Shown here: positions 17,354-26,159 of the stretch, in pieces
Layout of the letters: each line of letters begins with the position of its first letter
How positions within the stretch are numbered: the first letter of the stretch is position 1
Assembly (NCBI GenBank): GCA_947631595.1
Contig: CANRLZ010000002.1
Coordinates: forward strand, 21,723-85,722
Source of the DNA: an uncultured Oscillospiraceae bacterium
GTDB lineage: Bacteria; Bacillota; Clostridia; Oscillospirales; Oscillospiraceae
Direction of reading: 5' to 3'
DNA length: 64,000 nucleotides
Made by a program: the position numbers and the translations under genes
The notes under the pieces: model-generated
Databases searched by the model: none
The model's input: only the letters and a program-made list of their open reading frames with translations
What the model was told of the DNA's origin: nothing

Positions 17354-17881
17354 ATGAAGTGGAAAAGATTGAGACCGTATGTGATAGAACTGGTGACCTT
17401 TCTGGCCATAGTGGCAATTATCGCCTTTGTTTGCGTTGAAGGAGGCATCATACAAATTCGTTTTTCCGTCCCCGCGGTCCTGCTGATGATCGTGGTATGC
17501 CTATGGCTGATCCAATATGTCTTTGGATTTGTCCTATTTTCGCTGCGGGTGATCGTTGACTTGTTTTGCAAAGACGACATGTCAGTGGAAGCGGTTTTTC
17601 TGGAACAGTTCATCTATCGATCCAGCCCCTTCTTGGATCGTAATGGAAAGGCGAAACGTAAGAAGTGGGATGTGGATGTCGAACAAATTGAAACCACATT
17701 TTTTAAGATAGTTGTTGAGACTCCGACAGGCATTCAACGGTTCACATCGTCTGAATATTTTAGATTGGAACCACAAAAAAAGTATACATTTACCTATGGA
17801 AAAAGGTCGAAAGCCTTGATCGATGTACAAAAAGACAAGGAAGACAAGGGGAATGATCCCGCGAGTCAACTTAGTAAATGA
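17354..17881 (+). CDS. Hypothetical membrane protein
   Basis: The 175-residue protein has two predicted N-terminal membrane helices (about residues 12-32 and 38-66), then a soluble basic region with KAKRKKWDVDVEQIET and a lysine-rich C-terminus. I do not recognise a family. An AGAAGGTG ribosome site precedes the ATG. Codon use is AT-rich, unlike malQ just upstream. It is followed on the same strand by two small unknown genes and may form an operon with them. Confidence 0.6.
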   Translation: MKWKRLRPYVIELVTFLAIVAIIAFVCVEGGIIQIRFSVPAVLLMIVVCLWLIQYVFGFVLFSLRVIVDLFCKDDMSVEAVFLEQFIYRSSPFLDRNGKAKRKKWDVDVEQIETTFFKIVVETPTGIQRFTSSEYFRLEPQKKYTFTYGKRSKALIDVQKDKEDKGNDPASQLSK

Positions 17882-18038
17882 ATTTGCAGCCCAAACGCAA
17901 CGCTATTCAAGTATTGCAACCATAAATGGTAGTAAAGCGCAAGGGATGGTCTTTTGCTTTAGCTTTAAACTCCCTGAAAGAATAATCAAATCTTTGAAAG
18001 CGGCAGGCGTTGCAGTGCAATGGGTGCCGAACCCTTGA
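17853..18038 (+). CDS. Possible small hypothetical protein
   Basis: An open frame of 61 residues from ATG 17853 (MIPRVNLVNEF...VQWVPNP) overlaps the end of the preceding gene by 29 nt in another frame. A purine-rich AAGGGGA lies directly against the start, so any initiation would be by coupling. No family is recognised. It may be a fragment of a longer ancestral gene. The evidence for expression is weak. Confidence 0.25.
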   Translation: MIPRVNLVNEFAAQTQRYSSIATINGSKAQGMVFCFSFKLPERIIKSLKAAGVAVQWVPNP

Positions 18039-18077
18039 TCATCTGAAATATAGTGCGGCATTTAGGGAAGGATTAAA

Positions 18078-18401
18078 ATGAGTTGGGATGTTAAATTGAT
18101 AAGGACCAATGCCGAGCGAATGGAAGAAATCTGTGATAAAACCACTATGCCGTTTCAAATCGATCAGGTTCTGGTGGAATTAGAGAAACGTCTGGACGGA
18201 GTGGAAACAGCGGATCCTACGTGGCTCTCCTACGAAACTGACGGCTATGCAGTTTCCTTTCAATTAGCTTCAGAAGCGATCGTGCTTCATCTGCATCTTT
18301 TGGATGAAGATAGTGAGAGCCTTGTTGCAGAACTCATTGGCAATCTCTGCGAATGGCTTGATTGCCGAGCAATAGATATGACAAACTATGAATTTATCTA
18401 A
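18078..18401 (+). CDS. Small acidic hypothetical protein
   Basis: The 107-residue, acidic, soluble product (MSWDVKLIRTN...MTNYEFI) has a good AGGGAAGG ribosome site 6 nt upstream. It has no membrane helix or signal peptide. Size, acidity and island setting resemble orphan immunity-type proteins, but there is no toxin gene nearby and no recognised motif, so this is speculation. The 109-nt gap to the convergent TetR gene holds a weak TCTTTT/AAAAGA hairpin that could terminate either gene. Confidence 0.6.
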   Translation: MSWDVKLIRTNAERMEEICDKTTMPFQIDQVLVELEKRLDGVETADPTWLSYETDGYAVSFQLASEAIVLHLHLLDEDSESLVAELIGNLCEWLDCRAIDMTNYEFI

Positions 18402-18509
18402 AGACAAATTATTGTTACAGCAAATGAAACAACAGAGCTTGCCAGTGTTTTGAAAATATGATCTTTTTTCCAGCTTTTCAGAAAAGACTTTATGTTATAA
18501 AACTTTGTA

Positions 18510-19121
18510 TTATTCTCCGTACGATCTTCCATTGGCCCCATTCGACGGTCTTACGCATTCTTCTATGATATCGGCAATCGTTTCAACAGGATCCTGACAA
18601 TCATTGTTCAGCCATTCTCGAATAATAGCCGCAATTCCCTCTATGTAATATGCAATGTAATATTGCCAGCGCGTTTCAGGAACTCCAAATTTTTTCAAAA
18701 TCGGCTCAAAAATATACGTTTTCAGACTTCTATATCTTGCATTAGCCTGCATTTCGTTTGGATTTCGGAAGGAAGCGCGATAAACCTTTTTGTTCTCGTG
18801 AATAAACCGCAAGTATGGCATAAGATAGTCCCGCGTGATCAAAATAAGATCATCTAACTTTTTGCTTTTTATCTTGTCGGCAAAATCAACCTCACGCTGA
18901 GTGAAATAAGTCAAAAAGCGTTTGTTGACATTCTCCATAGTTTCATTTACTAAGTCGGCAACTGTTTCATAGTGCAGATAAAAGGTTGATCTGTTTACAC
19001 CCGCTTTTTCGCAGATCTCCTTCACCGTAATATACTCCAAGTCCTTCACTTCCAGCAAAGCGACCAACGCCTCGTCCATACAGAGGGCGGTACTAAAATA
19101 TTTGCTTTCGGATTTATTCAT
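18510..19121 (-). CDS. TetR/AcrR family transcriptional regulator
   Basis: The 203-residue product has an N-terminal TetR helix-turn-helix (about residues 12-58): YITVKEICEKAGVNRSTFYLHY is the diagnostic recognition-helix region. The remaining helices form a ligand-binding and dimerisation domain. An AGGAGGG ribosome site precedes ATG 19121. It lies 20 nt after the small membrane protein gene on the same strand, so the pair is probably one operon that it may regulate. The ligand is unknown. Confidence 0.88.
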   Translation of the reverse strand: MNKSESKYFSTALCMDEALVALLEVKDLEYITVKEICEKAGVNRSTFYLHYETVADLVNETMENVNKRFLTYFTQREVDFADKIKSKKLDDLILITRDYLMPYLRFIHENKKVYRASFRNPNEMQANARYRSLKTYIFEPILKKFGVPETRWQYYIAYYIEGIAAIIREWLNNDCQDPVETIADIIEECVRPSNGANGRSYGE

Positions 19122-19141
19122 GTGCTGCCGCCCTCCTTTTT

Positions 19142-19504
19142 TTATGCTTCCGTTTCTTCGCTGATCTCCTTCGCCAGCTGCATAATTTCAAATGCGTACT
19201 GTCTTTTTCCGCTTTCAAGCAACTTTTTGTAGATTGGATAATTGATGCTGACACCCACGATACCGGCAACACCTATGATAATACCAACAGTCATCATCAC
19301 TGTGCTTCCGCCACCAATTACCCCCATAGACAGGCACAATCCCCCTCCAAGTACAAGGGCCATGAGAACGCCAAACGTGTACGCAAATATATTCGCTTTG
19401 CTTTTTGCCTTTCTATCCAGCTTTTTTAAGGCAATCACCTTGGAAGTGTCCTTCGGCGCATATTCATTCGCAATCGCTTCCGCATAAATTTTGTCTGTAT
19501 TCAT
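19142..19504 (-). CDS. Small membrane protein cotranscribed with the TetR gene
   Basis: The 120-residue protein starts MNTDKIYAEAIANEYAPK, has a charged LKKLDRKAKSKAN stretch and then two membrane helices (about residues 36-60 and 66-86). The soluble C-terminus ends AKEISEETEA. I recall similar small proteins next to TetR regulators in gut Clostridia, without known function. ATG 19504 has GGGAG 8 nt upstream; ATG 19555 with GGAG 7 nt upstream is an alternative that would add 17 residues. Confidence 0.65.
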   Translation of the reverse strand: MNTDKIYAEAIANEYAPKDTSKVIALKKLDRKAKSKANIFAYTFGVLMALVLGGGLCLSMGVIGGGSTVMMTVGIIIGVAGIVGVSINYPIYKKLLESGKRQYAFEIMQLAKEISEETEA

Positions 19505-19553
19505 TTTTGGTTCTCCCTTGAATTGTATTTCAGCCGCAGCCGATAATACAATC

Positions 19554-19663
19554 ATAATCATTCTCCTGTTAAAATGGAACGACAGCTTTTCTATTATGTG
19601 TCGATTTCGGAAAGATCGACCGTTGACACACCGGCTCCCGGTGAGACGTCAGCGGTCTTTTTT
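19554..19663 (+). ncRNA. Candidate small RNA ending in an orphan plus-strand terminator
   Basis: A strong terminator (GACCGTTGAC at 19618-19627 paired with GTCAGCGGTC at 19648-19657, inner CCGG/CCGG, then TTTTTT at 19658-19663) points right, but no plus-strand gene ends here. Upstream, TTGAAT (19518-19523) and GATAAT (19542-19547) could be a promoter with an 18-nt spacer. The resulting 110-nt RNA would also contain a GTCGAT/ATCGAC hairpin. The terminator is clear; the RNA is inferred. Confidence 0.3.
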
Positions 19664-19720
19664 CGCTGTTTTATGACAGGCGCTGTTTGGCCCCTCCTTT
19701 TTTGTGGCCTGTTGCAACGT

Positions 19721-19751
19721 GAGACCCGGCTGCCAGAGGCGGCCGGGTCTC
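19721..19751 (-). terminator. GC hairpin downstream of fhs
   Basis: GAGACCCGGC (19721-19730) pairs with GCCGGGTCTC (19742-19751), 45 nt after the fhs stop on the minus strand. No T-run follows directly, so it may be a terminator of low efficiency or a 3' stabiliser. Confidence 0.5.
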
Positions 19752-19795
19752 GTGTTCGCGGGGGAGAAGGCTTTGGATGGGGTGGACGCGGGGCG

Positions 19796-21466
19796 TTAGA
19801 ACAGGCCGGTGATTTTGCCGTTCTCGTCCACGTCGATGTTCTCCGCCGCCGGGACTTTGGGCAGGCCGGGCATGGTCATGATGTCCCCGGTGAGGGCCAC
19901 CAGGAAGCCCGCCCCGGCGGAGACTTTCAAATTCCGCACCGTGACGGTGAAGCCGGTGGGGGCGCCCAGGAGGGCGGGGTCGTCGGAGAAGGAGTACTGG
20001 GTCTTGGCCACGCAGATGGGCAGGCCGCCGAAGCCCAGGTCGGTGAGCTGCTGGGCCTGCTTTTTCGCGTTGGGGGTGAGGGTCACGCCGTCGGCGTGGT
20101 AGACCCGCTTGCAGATGAGGTCCAGTTTCTCCTCGATGGAGGCGTCCAGGGGGTAGCTGAACTGGAAGTTCTTGGGCGCCTCGCACAGGCGCACCACCTC
20201 CTGGGCCAGGGCCATACCGCCCTCGCCCCCCTTGGCCCAGACCTCGCTGAGGGCCACGTTGACCCCCAGCTCCCGGCACTTGGCCGCCACCAGGTCCAGC
20301 TCCGCCGGGGTGTCGGTGGGGAAGGCGTTGACCGCCACCACGCAGGGCAGGCCGTAGACCTTCGTGATGTTCTCCACGTGCTGGAGGAGGTTGGGAAGAC
20401 CCTTGGCCAGGGCGTCCAAATTCTCCGTGTTCAGCTCCGCCTTGGGCACGCCGCCGTGGTACTTCAGGGCGCGGACGGTGGCGACTACCACCACCGCGTC
20501 GGGGGTGAGGCCGGCCATGCGGCACTTGATGTCCAAAAACTTCTCCGCCCCCAGGTCGGCGGCGAAGCCCGCCTCGGTGACGGTGTAGTCGGCCAGCTTG
20601 AAGGCCAGACGGGTGGCGGTGACGCTGTTGCAGCCGTGGGCGATGTTGGCGAACGGCCCGCCGTGGATGAACACCGGGGAACCCTCCAGCGTCTGCACCA
20701 GGTTGGGCTTCAGCGCGTCCTTCAGGAGGGCGGCCATAGCCCCCTCCGTCTTCAGGTCGTGGGCGGTGACGGGCGCGCCGCCGTAGGTGTAGCCCACGAT
20801 GATCCGGGCCAGGCGGGCCTTCAGGTCGGGAATGTCGTCGGCCAGGCAGAGCACCGCCATGATCTCGCTGGCCACGGTGATGTCGAACCCGTCCTCCCGG
20901 GGCACCCCCTGGAGCCGGCCGCCCAGACCGTCCACGATATGGCGCAGCTGCCGGTCGTTCATGTCCACCGCCCGCTTCCAGGTGATGGCCTTGGGGTCGA
21001 TGCCCAGGGCGTTGCCCTGCTGGATGTGGTTGTCCAGCATGGCGGCCAGGAGGTTGTTGGCCGCGCCGATGGCGTGGAAGTCGCCGGTGAAGTGGAGGTT
21101 GATGTCCTCCATGGGCACCACCTGGGCGTACCCGCCCCCGGCGGCGCCGCCCTTGATGCCGAACACCGGGCCAAGAGACGGCTCCCGCAGGGCGGCCATG
21201 GCGTTCTTGCCGATTTTCCGCAGGCCGTCGGTGAGGCCCACGGAGGTGGTGGTCTTCCCCTCCCCGGCGGGGGTTGGGGTGATGGCGGTGACCAGGATGA
21301 GCTTGCCGTCCGGCTTGTCCTGGAACTGCTTTAGCATCCGGTAGTCCACCTTGGCCTTGTAGTTGCCGTACTGCTCCAGGCACTCCTGGGGCACGCCGGC
21401 CTTTTGGGCGATGGCGGTGATGTGCTCCATCTCACAGCTCTGCGCGATCTCGATGTCCGTTTTCAT
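19796..21466 (-). CDS. fhs: Formate-tetrahydrofolate ligase
   Basis: The 556-residue length is typical of formyltetrahydrofolate synthetases. The ATP-binding loop [16 protein letters not shown] lies near residue 65, followed by [20 protein letters not shown] and the family signatures [16 protein letters not shown] and [12 protein letters not shown]. It joins formate to tetrahydrofolate with ATP, supplying one-carbon units for purine synthesis or acting in formate and acetyl-CoA metabolism. The start MKTDIEIAQ at 21466 follows AAAGGAGAACC; the longer frame runs into the riboswitch leader and is rejected. The gene is controlled by a ZTP riboswitch. It stands alone on the minus strand between the island and the yerC operon. 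Confidence 0.97.
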   Translation of the reverse strand: MKTDIEIAQSCEMEHITAIAQKAGVPQECLEQYGNYKAKVDYRMLKQFQDKPDGKLILVTAITPTPAGEGKTTTSVGLTDGLRKIGKNAMAALREPSLGPVFGIKGGAAGGGYAQVVPMEDINLHFTGDFHAIGAANNLLAAMLDNHIQQGNALGIDPKAITWKRAVDMNDRQLRHIVDGLGGRLQGVPREDGFDITVASEIMAVLCLADDIPDLKARLARIIVGYTYGGAPVTAHDLKTEGAMAALLKDALKPNLVQTLEGSPVFIHGGPFANIAHGCNSVTATRLAFKLADYTVTEAGFAADLGAEKFLDIKCRMAGLTPDAVVVVATVRALKYHGGVPKAELNTENLDALAKGLPNLLQHVENITKVYGLPCVVAVNAFPTDTPAELDLVAAKCRELGVNVALSEVWAKGGEGGMALAQEVVRLCEAPKNFQFSYPLDASIEEKLDLICKRVYHADGVTLTPNAKKQAQQLTDLGFGGLPICVAKTQYSFSDDPALLGAPTGFTVTVRNLKVSAGAGFLVALTGDIMTMPGLPKVPAAENIDVDENGKITGLF

Positions 21467-21496
21467 GGGGGTTCTCCTTTCCTTGGTAAGAGGGAC

Positions 21497-21526
21497 AAAA
21501 AATGCGCTACTTGGCCCAAGTAGCGC
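21497..21526 (-). terminator. Riboswitch expression-platform terminator of fhs
   Basis: GCGCTACTT/AAGTAGCGC arms (21504-21526, loop GGGCC on the minus strand) are followed by ATTTTTT. The 5' arm overlaps the 3' edge of the ZTP aptamer (GGGCGC), so ligand binding should compete with the terminator. Confidence 0.85.
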
Positions 21527-21592
21527 GCCCAGACGGTCGGCAAACGAGGTTGTACTCCACGTGGTTTCCCCACTCCCGTCAGTCATACAACA
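21523..21592 (-). promoter_or_regulatory. ZTP (pfl) riboswitch upstream of fhs
   Basis: The minus-strand leader carries the pfl RNA pattern: GACTGACGGGAGTGGG, a GTGG/CCAC helix with an AAACCAC side, GTGGAGTACAAC, and the conserved 3' block GCCGACCGTCTGGGCGC. Family knowledge: pfl RNAs bind ZTP/ZMP, alarmones of folate shortage, and turn on fhs and purine genes. Gene, leader length and overlapping terminator all fit. Confidence 0.88.
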
Positions 21593-21597
21593 CTCTA

Positions 21598-21627
21598 TTT
21601 TTACCATATTCCCCCGGCCCTTGTCAA
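21598..21627 (-). promoter_or_regulatory. Predicted promoter of fhs
   Basis: On the minus strand TTGACA is 18 nt from TAAAAA (or 17 nt from GTAAAA). The predicted start near 21591 coincides with the 5' end of the ZTP aptamer. Confidence 0.65.
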
Positions 21628-21654
21628 GGTCTGGGGAGAAATTTGAAAAACCTC

Positions 21655-21683
21655 TTTACTTTCATACTTTATTGCGGTAAAAT
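21655..21683 (+). promoter_or_regulatory. Predicted promoter of the yerC operon
   Basis: TTTACT and TAAAAT are 17 nt apart, with a predicted start near 21690. The resulting leader is under 30 nt and ends in an AAAAGGAGGT ribosome site. Confidence 0.65.
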
Positions 21684-21716
21684 ATAAAAGACAAAAGGGA
21701 AAAGGAGGTATCCGTT

Positions 21717-22031
21717 GTGACCAAGAACGAGCGCAAGCAGCACAGCGATATTCTCTACCGGACCATCCTCTCTCTCCGGGATGTGGACGAGTGCAAGCGG
21801 TTTTTGCAGGACCTCTGCACCGTGGCGGAGCTGAAGGCCCTGGAGCAGCGCTTCGAGGTCGCCCTGCTGCTGGACGAGGGGATGATCTACAACGACATCC
21901 TGGCGCGCACCGGCGCGTCCTCCGCCACCATCAGCCGGGTGAACCGGGCGCTCCACTACGGCTCGGACGGCTACCAGCAGGTTCTGCCCCGGATCCGCCC
22001 CCTGTGGGAAGAGGAGAAGGGCAAGGCATGA
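21717..22031 (+). CDS. yerC: YerC/YecD family TrpR-related DNA-binding protein
   Basis: The 104-residue all-helical product has the TrpR-like pattern of this family: a helical FLQDLCTVAELKALEQRFEVA segment, then a helix-turn-helix with MIYNDILARTGASSATISRVNRAL. It should bind DNA as a dimer; its target is unknown, although family members have been linked to purine or amino acid metabolism. The start is GTG 21717, preceded by a near-perfect AAAAGGAGGT. It is the first gene of a three-gene operon, and its stop overlaps the methyltransferase start (ATGA). Confidence 0.9.
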   Translation: MTKNERKQHSDILYRTILSLRDVDECKRFLQDLCTVAELKALEQRFEVALLLDEGMIYNDILARTGASSATISRVNRALHYGSDGYQQVLPRIRPLWEEEKGKA

Positions 22032-22783
22032 CCTACGGCTTTTTGGCGCCCAGCTACGACGCCCTCACCCATGACGTGGACTACGAGGGCGTGCTGGACT
22101 ACCTGGAGCGGCAGTTCCGCCGGGCGAGGTGCCCGGTGCGCACGGTGCTGGACCTGGCCTGCGGCACGGGCAGCCTGACCTGGCTGCTGGCCCGGCGGGG
22201 CTACGAGACCATCGGCGTGGACCTGTCTGCGGAGATGCTGGCCCAGGCGCGGGACAAGCAGCCCCCCGGCGTGGCGGTGGCGCCTCTTTTCCTCCAGCAG
22301 TCCATGGACAAGCTGGACCTCTACGGCACCGTGGACGCCTGCGTGTGCTGCCTGGACAGCGTGAACTACGTGACCCGCCCGGCCCTGCTGGAGCGGGCTT
22401 TTTGCCGGGTGCGGACCTTCCTCACCCCCGGGGGCGTGTTTCTCTTCGACGTCCGCACCCCGGAGGCGCTGGCGGCCATGGACGGACAGGTCTTCCTGGA
22501 CGAGACGGAGGACGCCTACTGCGTCTGGCGGGGGGAATTCTCCCAAAAGCGCCGGGTGTGTACCTACTCCATGGACATCTTCCGCCGGGAGGGCCAGACC
22601 TGGCGCCGGGGGAGCGAGGAACACCGGGAGTACGCCTACACCCTGGACGAGCTGACCGATATGCTCCGCCGGGCGGGCTTCGCCCAGATCAGCTGTTACA
22701 GCGGCAGGAGCCGCCGCCGCCCCCGGCCGGGGGACGACCGGGTGTGGTTCTTCGCCCGGAAGGAGGGACGATACGATGGATGA
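22028..22783 (+). CDS. Class I SAM-dependent methyltransferase
   Basis: The 251-residue protein has motif I VLDLACGTGSLTWLLARRG near residue 40, motif II acidic GVDLSAEML, and the Rossmann order typical of small-molecule or protein methyltransferases. The N-terminus (YGFLAPSYDALTHDVDY) is like the family of predicted methyltransferases often found in Firmicutes operons with hslO. The substrate is not predictable. ATG 22028 overlaps the yerC stop, and the end overlaps hslO by 8 nt, so all three genes are coupled. Confidence 0.88.
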   Translation: MTYGFLAPSYDALTHDVDYEGVLDYLERQFRRARCPVRTVLDLACGTGSLTWLLARRGYETIGVDLSAEMLAQARDKQPPGVAVAPLFLQQSMDKLDLYGTVDACVCCLDSVNYVTRPALLERAFCRVRTFLTPGGVFLFDVRTPEALAAMDGQVFLDETEDAYCVWRGEFSQKRRVCTYSMDIFRREGQTWRRGSEEHREYAYTLDELTDMLRRAGFAQISCYSGRSRRRPRPGDDRVWFFARKEGRYDG

Positions 22784-23651
22784 ACTCATTCGCGTCATCG
22801 CCGAGGACGCCCACATCAAGGCGGTGAGCATCACCGCCAAAGCCCTCACCGAGCGGGCGCGGACCATCCACCGCCTCTCGCCGCTGGCCACCGCCGCCCT
22901 GGGCCGGACGCTGATGGCGGCCTCCCTCATGGGCTGCCAGCTCAAGGAGGAGCGGGGCGCGGTCACCCTGACGGTGAAGGGGGGCGGGCCGCTGGGCACC
23001 GTCATGGCGGTGTCCGACCGGGCGGGCAACGTCCGGGGCTACGTGGGCGACGGCTCGGTGGAGCTGCCCCTGAAAGCCCCCGGCAAGCTGGACGTGGGCG
23101 CCGGCGTGGGCCGGGACGGCACCCTCACCGTCATCAAGGACATCGGCCTGAAGGAGCCATATGTGGGCGCGGTGCCCCTGGTGTCCGGAGAGATCGCCGA
23201 GGACGTGACCAACTACTTCGCCGTCAGCGAACAGGTTCCCACCGCCTGCGCCCTGGGGGTGCTGGTGGGCACCGACCGCTCCGTGGCCCAGGCGGGGGGC
23301 TACCTCATCCAGCTCCTCCCCGGCGCCACCGACGAGGAGATCGACCGGGTGGAGGCCGGCGTCGCCCGCCTGGGGGCGGTCACCGCCGCGTTGGAGCGCG
23401 GTCTGGACGGGGAGGGTCTGCTGCGGGAGGCCCTGGACGGCTTCCAACTCCGGGTGCTGGAGCGCGCGCCGGTGGAATACCGCTGCTATTGCAGCCGCGC
23501 GCGCATGGAGCAAGCCCTTATCAGCCTGGGGGCCAAGGACCTCCGGGCGCTTATCCAGGAGCAGGGCCAGGCCGATCTGACGTGCCAGTTCTGCGACAAC
23601 TCCTACCACTTCACCAAAGAGGAGCTGGAGGCCCTTCTGCCCGAAGAATAA
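22776..23651 (+). CDS. hslO: Redox-regulated chaperone Hsp33
   Basis: The 291-residue product has the Hsp33 N-terminal domain (RTIHRLSPLATAALGRTLMAA, GNVRGYVG) and the C-terminal redox switch, with cysteines in RCYCSR and in TCQFCDNSYHF (CXC...CXXC), which bind zinc when reduced. On oxidative unfolding the zinc is lost and the holdase becomes active in the cytoplasm. Length and the spacing of the cysteine pairs are normal. It is the last gene of the yerC operon and is followed by a strong terminator. Confidence 0.95.
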   Translation: MDELIRVIAEDAHIKAVSITAKALTERARTIHRLSPLATAALGRTLMAASLMGCQLKEERGAVTLTVKGGGPLGTVMAVSDRAGNVRGYVGDGSVELPLKAPGKLDVGAGVGRDGTLTVIKDIGLKEPYVGAVPLVSGEIAEDVTNYFAVSEQVPTACALGVLVGTDRSVAQAGGYLIQLLPGATDEEIDRVEAGVARLGAVTAALERGLDGEGLLREALDGFQLRVLERAPVEYRCYCSRARMEQALISLGAKDLRALIQEQGQADLTCQFCDNSYHFTKEELEALLPEE

Positions 23652-23661
23652 GCGGAAAAAT

Positions 23662-23697
23662 GACCGCCCCGGAGCGACGTCGCTCCGGGGCGGTCTT
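23662..23697. terminator. Terminator after hslO, shared by convergent genes
   Basis: A perfect 16-bp stem (23662-23677 with 23680-23695) is followed by TTTG on the plus strand and preceded by an A-run (23656-23660), so it may also act on the convergent kinase-like gene. Confidence 0.85.
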
Positions 23698-23709
23698 TGT
23701 TGGGGAAAC

Positions 23710-24741
23710 TTATTCGTCCTCCCCGTCACAGCCGGGGAAATAGAGGCCGCTGGGCAGGGCGTCGGAGAGCAGGATCTTCGCCAGGGAGAAGCCGGGGGCG
23801 TCCTCCATGGACGACTCGGGCTGGGAGAAGAGCGTCTCGTCCTGGCGGATGGGCAGGGAGATCACCACCCGGGTGCCCTTCTTCTCGGGGAAGACCATCA
23901 TGGCGCCCTGGTGGGCGGCGGCCACCCGCTGAACCAGGGGCAGCCCCAGCCCCAGACCTCTCCGGGGCAGCAGCCGCTGGGGGGAATTCCAGAGGGGGGC
24001 GGAGAGGTAGTCGGCGGAAAAGCCCCCGGCGTTGTCCGCCACGGTGAGGATGACCTGCCCCTGCTGGGCCTTCATGGAGAGGGCCAGCCGGCCGCCCTCC
24101 TGGGGCCGGTTTTTCAGGGCGTTGGACGCCAGGGACAGGATCATATAGGAGAGTTCCCGCCGGTTGGCGGCCATGGTGAGTTCCTGGATGTCGCTCTCTG
24201 CGGTGAACTTCACCCCGGCCTTTTTGCAAAGCTCGCCCAGCTCGTCGGCGAGGTGCTGGAACCACTGCGCCATATCCACCGCCCCCATCCGTTCGGCCAG
24301 GGGGTTGGGGGAGATGCACTGCTCCAGCTGGGTCACCATGCGAAAGACCCGGTACAGCTCCCGGTTGAGGGAACCCAGCGCCTCCCGCGCCCGCAGGTCG
24401 TCCCGCAGGCCGGGCCGGCCGCTGAGGGACGAGGCGGCGCCGAAGGCCACGGTGAGCCGATCCCGGAGCTGCCCGGCCAGGTTTTCCGAGGCGGAGGACA
24501 AAAAGGAGTCGGGCTGGAGCAGGACCAGAAGGCCTCCGTCTGTCTGACTGGCCGAGACGTGGTAAAACTGCCGGGCCAGCCACAGCAGCGCGTCGCCCTC
24601 CGCGGCCTCCAACTGGGCAAGGTCCGCCTGGCCCAGGCACAGGGCCTGGGCGGCGGGGTTCTCAAGCCAGCCCTCCTCTGTCTTGAGCAGGGCGGGGCGG
24701 TCAAATTCCTGAAAGGACTGTTGAAACAGCTTGGCGTCCAT
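23710..24741 (-). CDS. Histidine kinase-like ATPase lacking an evident phosphoacceptor histidine
   Basis: The 343-residue protein has an N-terminal PAS-like region (about residues 10-85), a helical region where a DHp dimerisation domain would lie (SENLAGQLRDRLTVAFGA), and a C-terminal HATPase_c domain: N-box LASNALKNR, G1 VADNAGGFSADY, and the glycine-rich lid GLGLGLPLV with TRVVISLP. No histidine occurs in the DHp-like helix, where a normal kinase has HELRTPL. No response regulator gene is adjacent. It may be a degenerate sensor or an anti-sigma-type kinase-like ATPase. ATG 24741 follows AGGAGAGGCCT and is preferred to the upstream ATG at 24765. Confidence 0.75.
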   Translation of the reverse strand: MDAKLFQQSFQEFDRPALLKTEEGWLENPAAQALCLGQADLAQLEAAEGDALLWLARQFYHVSASQTDGGLLVLLQPDSFLSSASENLAGQLRDRLTVAFGAASSLSGRPGLRDDLRAREALGSLNRELYRVFRMVTQLEQCISPNPLAERMGAVDMAQWFQHLADELGELCKKAGVKFTAESDIQELTMAANRRELSYMILSLASNALKNRPQEGGRLALSMKAQQGQVILTVADNAGGFSADYLSAPLWNSPQRLLPRRGLGLGLPLVQRVAAAHQGAMMVFPEKKGTRVVISLPIRQDETLFSQPESSMEDAPGFSLAKILLSDALPSGLYFPGCDGEDE

Positions 24742-24797
24742 AGGCCTCTCCTCTCGTATAGTCATGGAGATAGTATGTTGAGGCAGCGTCTCTTGTT

Positions 24798-24826
24798 ACT
24801 ATACCAAATCTTCCCCTGCGGCACAA
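24798..24826 (-). promoter_or_regulatory. Predicted promoter of the kinase-like gene
   Basis: On the minus strand TTGTGC is 17 nt from TATAGT, with a predicted start near 24791. Confidence 0.55.
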
Positions 24827-24904
24827 GCAAAAGTGTCGAAAAAGGGCAAAGTTCCCCTCCTGTGGTGAAGAACTCACAAAGAAACCGCCGCCGGGCGGGA
24901 AAAT

Positions 24905-24922
24905 TTGTGAATAAATTCACAG
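24905..24922. promoter_or_regulatory. Rex-type redox operator upstream of gap
   Basis: The site reads TTGTGAATAAATTCACAG, matching the Rex consensus TTGTGAA-N4-TTCACAA at all but the last base. It ends 9 nt before the gap -35 box. Rex senses the NADH/NAD ratio and commonly controls gap and fermentation genes in Firmicutes. Confidence 0.7.
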
Positions 24923-24931
24923 AAAGTTCTC

Positions 24932-24960
24932 TTTTCAAACGGGGGAAAATATGGTATCAT
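24932..24960 (+). promoter_or_regulatory. Predicted promoter of gap
   Basis: TTTTCA and TATCAT are 17 nt apart. The -35 is weak, so the position is tentative; the Rex-like palindrome lies directly upstream. Confidence 0.45.
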
Positions 24961-24993
24961 GTTGCCGTAAGCAAGCAAGCCCCAATATCGTAG

Positions 24994-26025
<1,032 letters not shown>

Positions 26026-26047
26026 TTTTCCCCCGTCAAGAAATGGG

Positions 26048-26083
26048 AGAGGGCGCCGTCCGAGGGACGGCGCCCTCTTTTTC
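26048..26083 (+). terminator. Terminator after gap
   Basis: A 13-bp GC-rich stem (AGAGGGCGCCGTC with GACGGCGCCCTCT) with a short CGAGG loop is followed by TTTTTC. Confidence 0.92.
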
Positions 26084-26159
26084 GCTATAATATTACAAAT
26101 TGTGTGGCTCATCAGTCGAGTTTCGTCGAATAAAACAAAAATATTTTATTTTGTGAATA

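Larger units (their letters stand above)
17213..19700. other. AT-richer accessory island between malQ and fhs
   Basis: Base composition drops sharply after the malQ stop, with many A- and T-ending codons and AT-rich intergenic runs, and rises again before the fhs end. Genes inside are unknown membrane or small soluble proteins plus a TetR regulator. I found no integrase, transposase, tRNA or clear direct repeat at the edges. The first 140 bases hold only a GTCGAG/CTCGAC inverted repeat (17237-17258). Horizontal acquisition is inferred from composition only. Confidence 0.55.
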
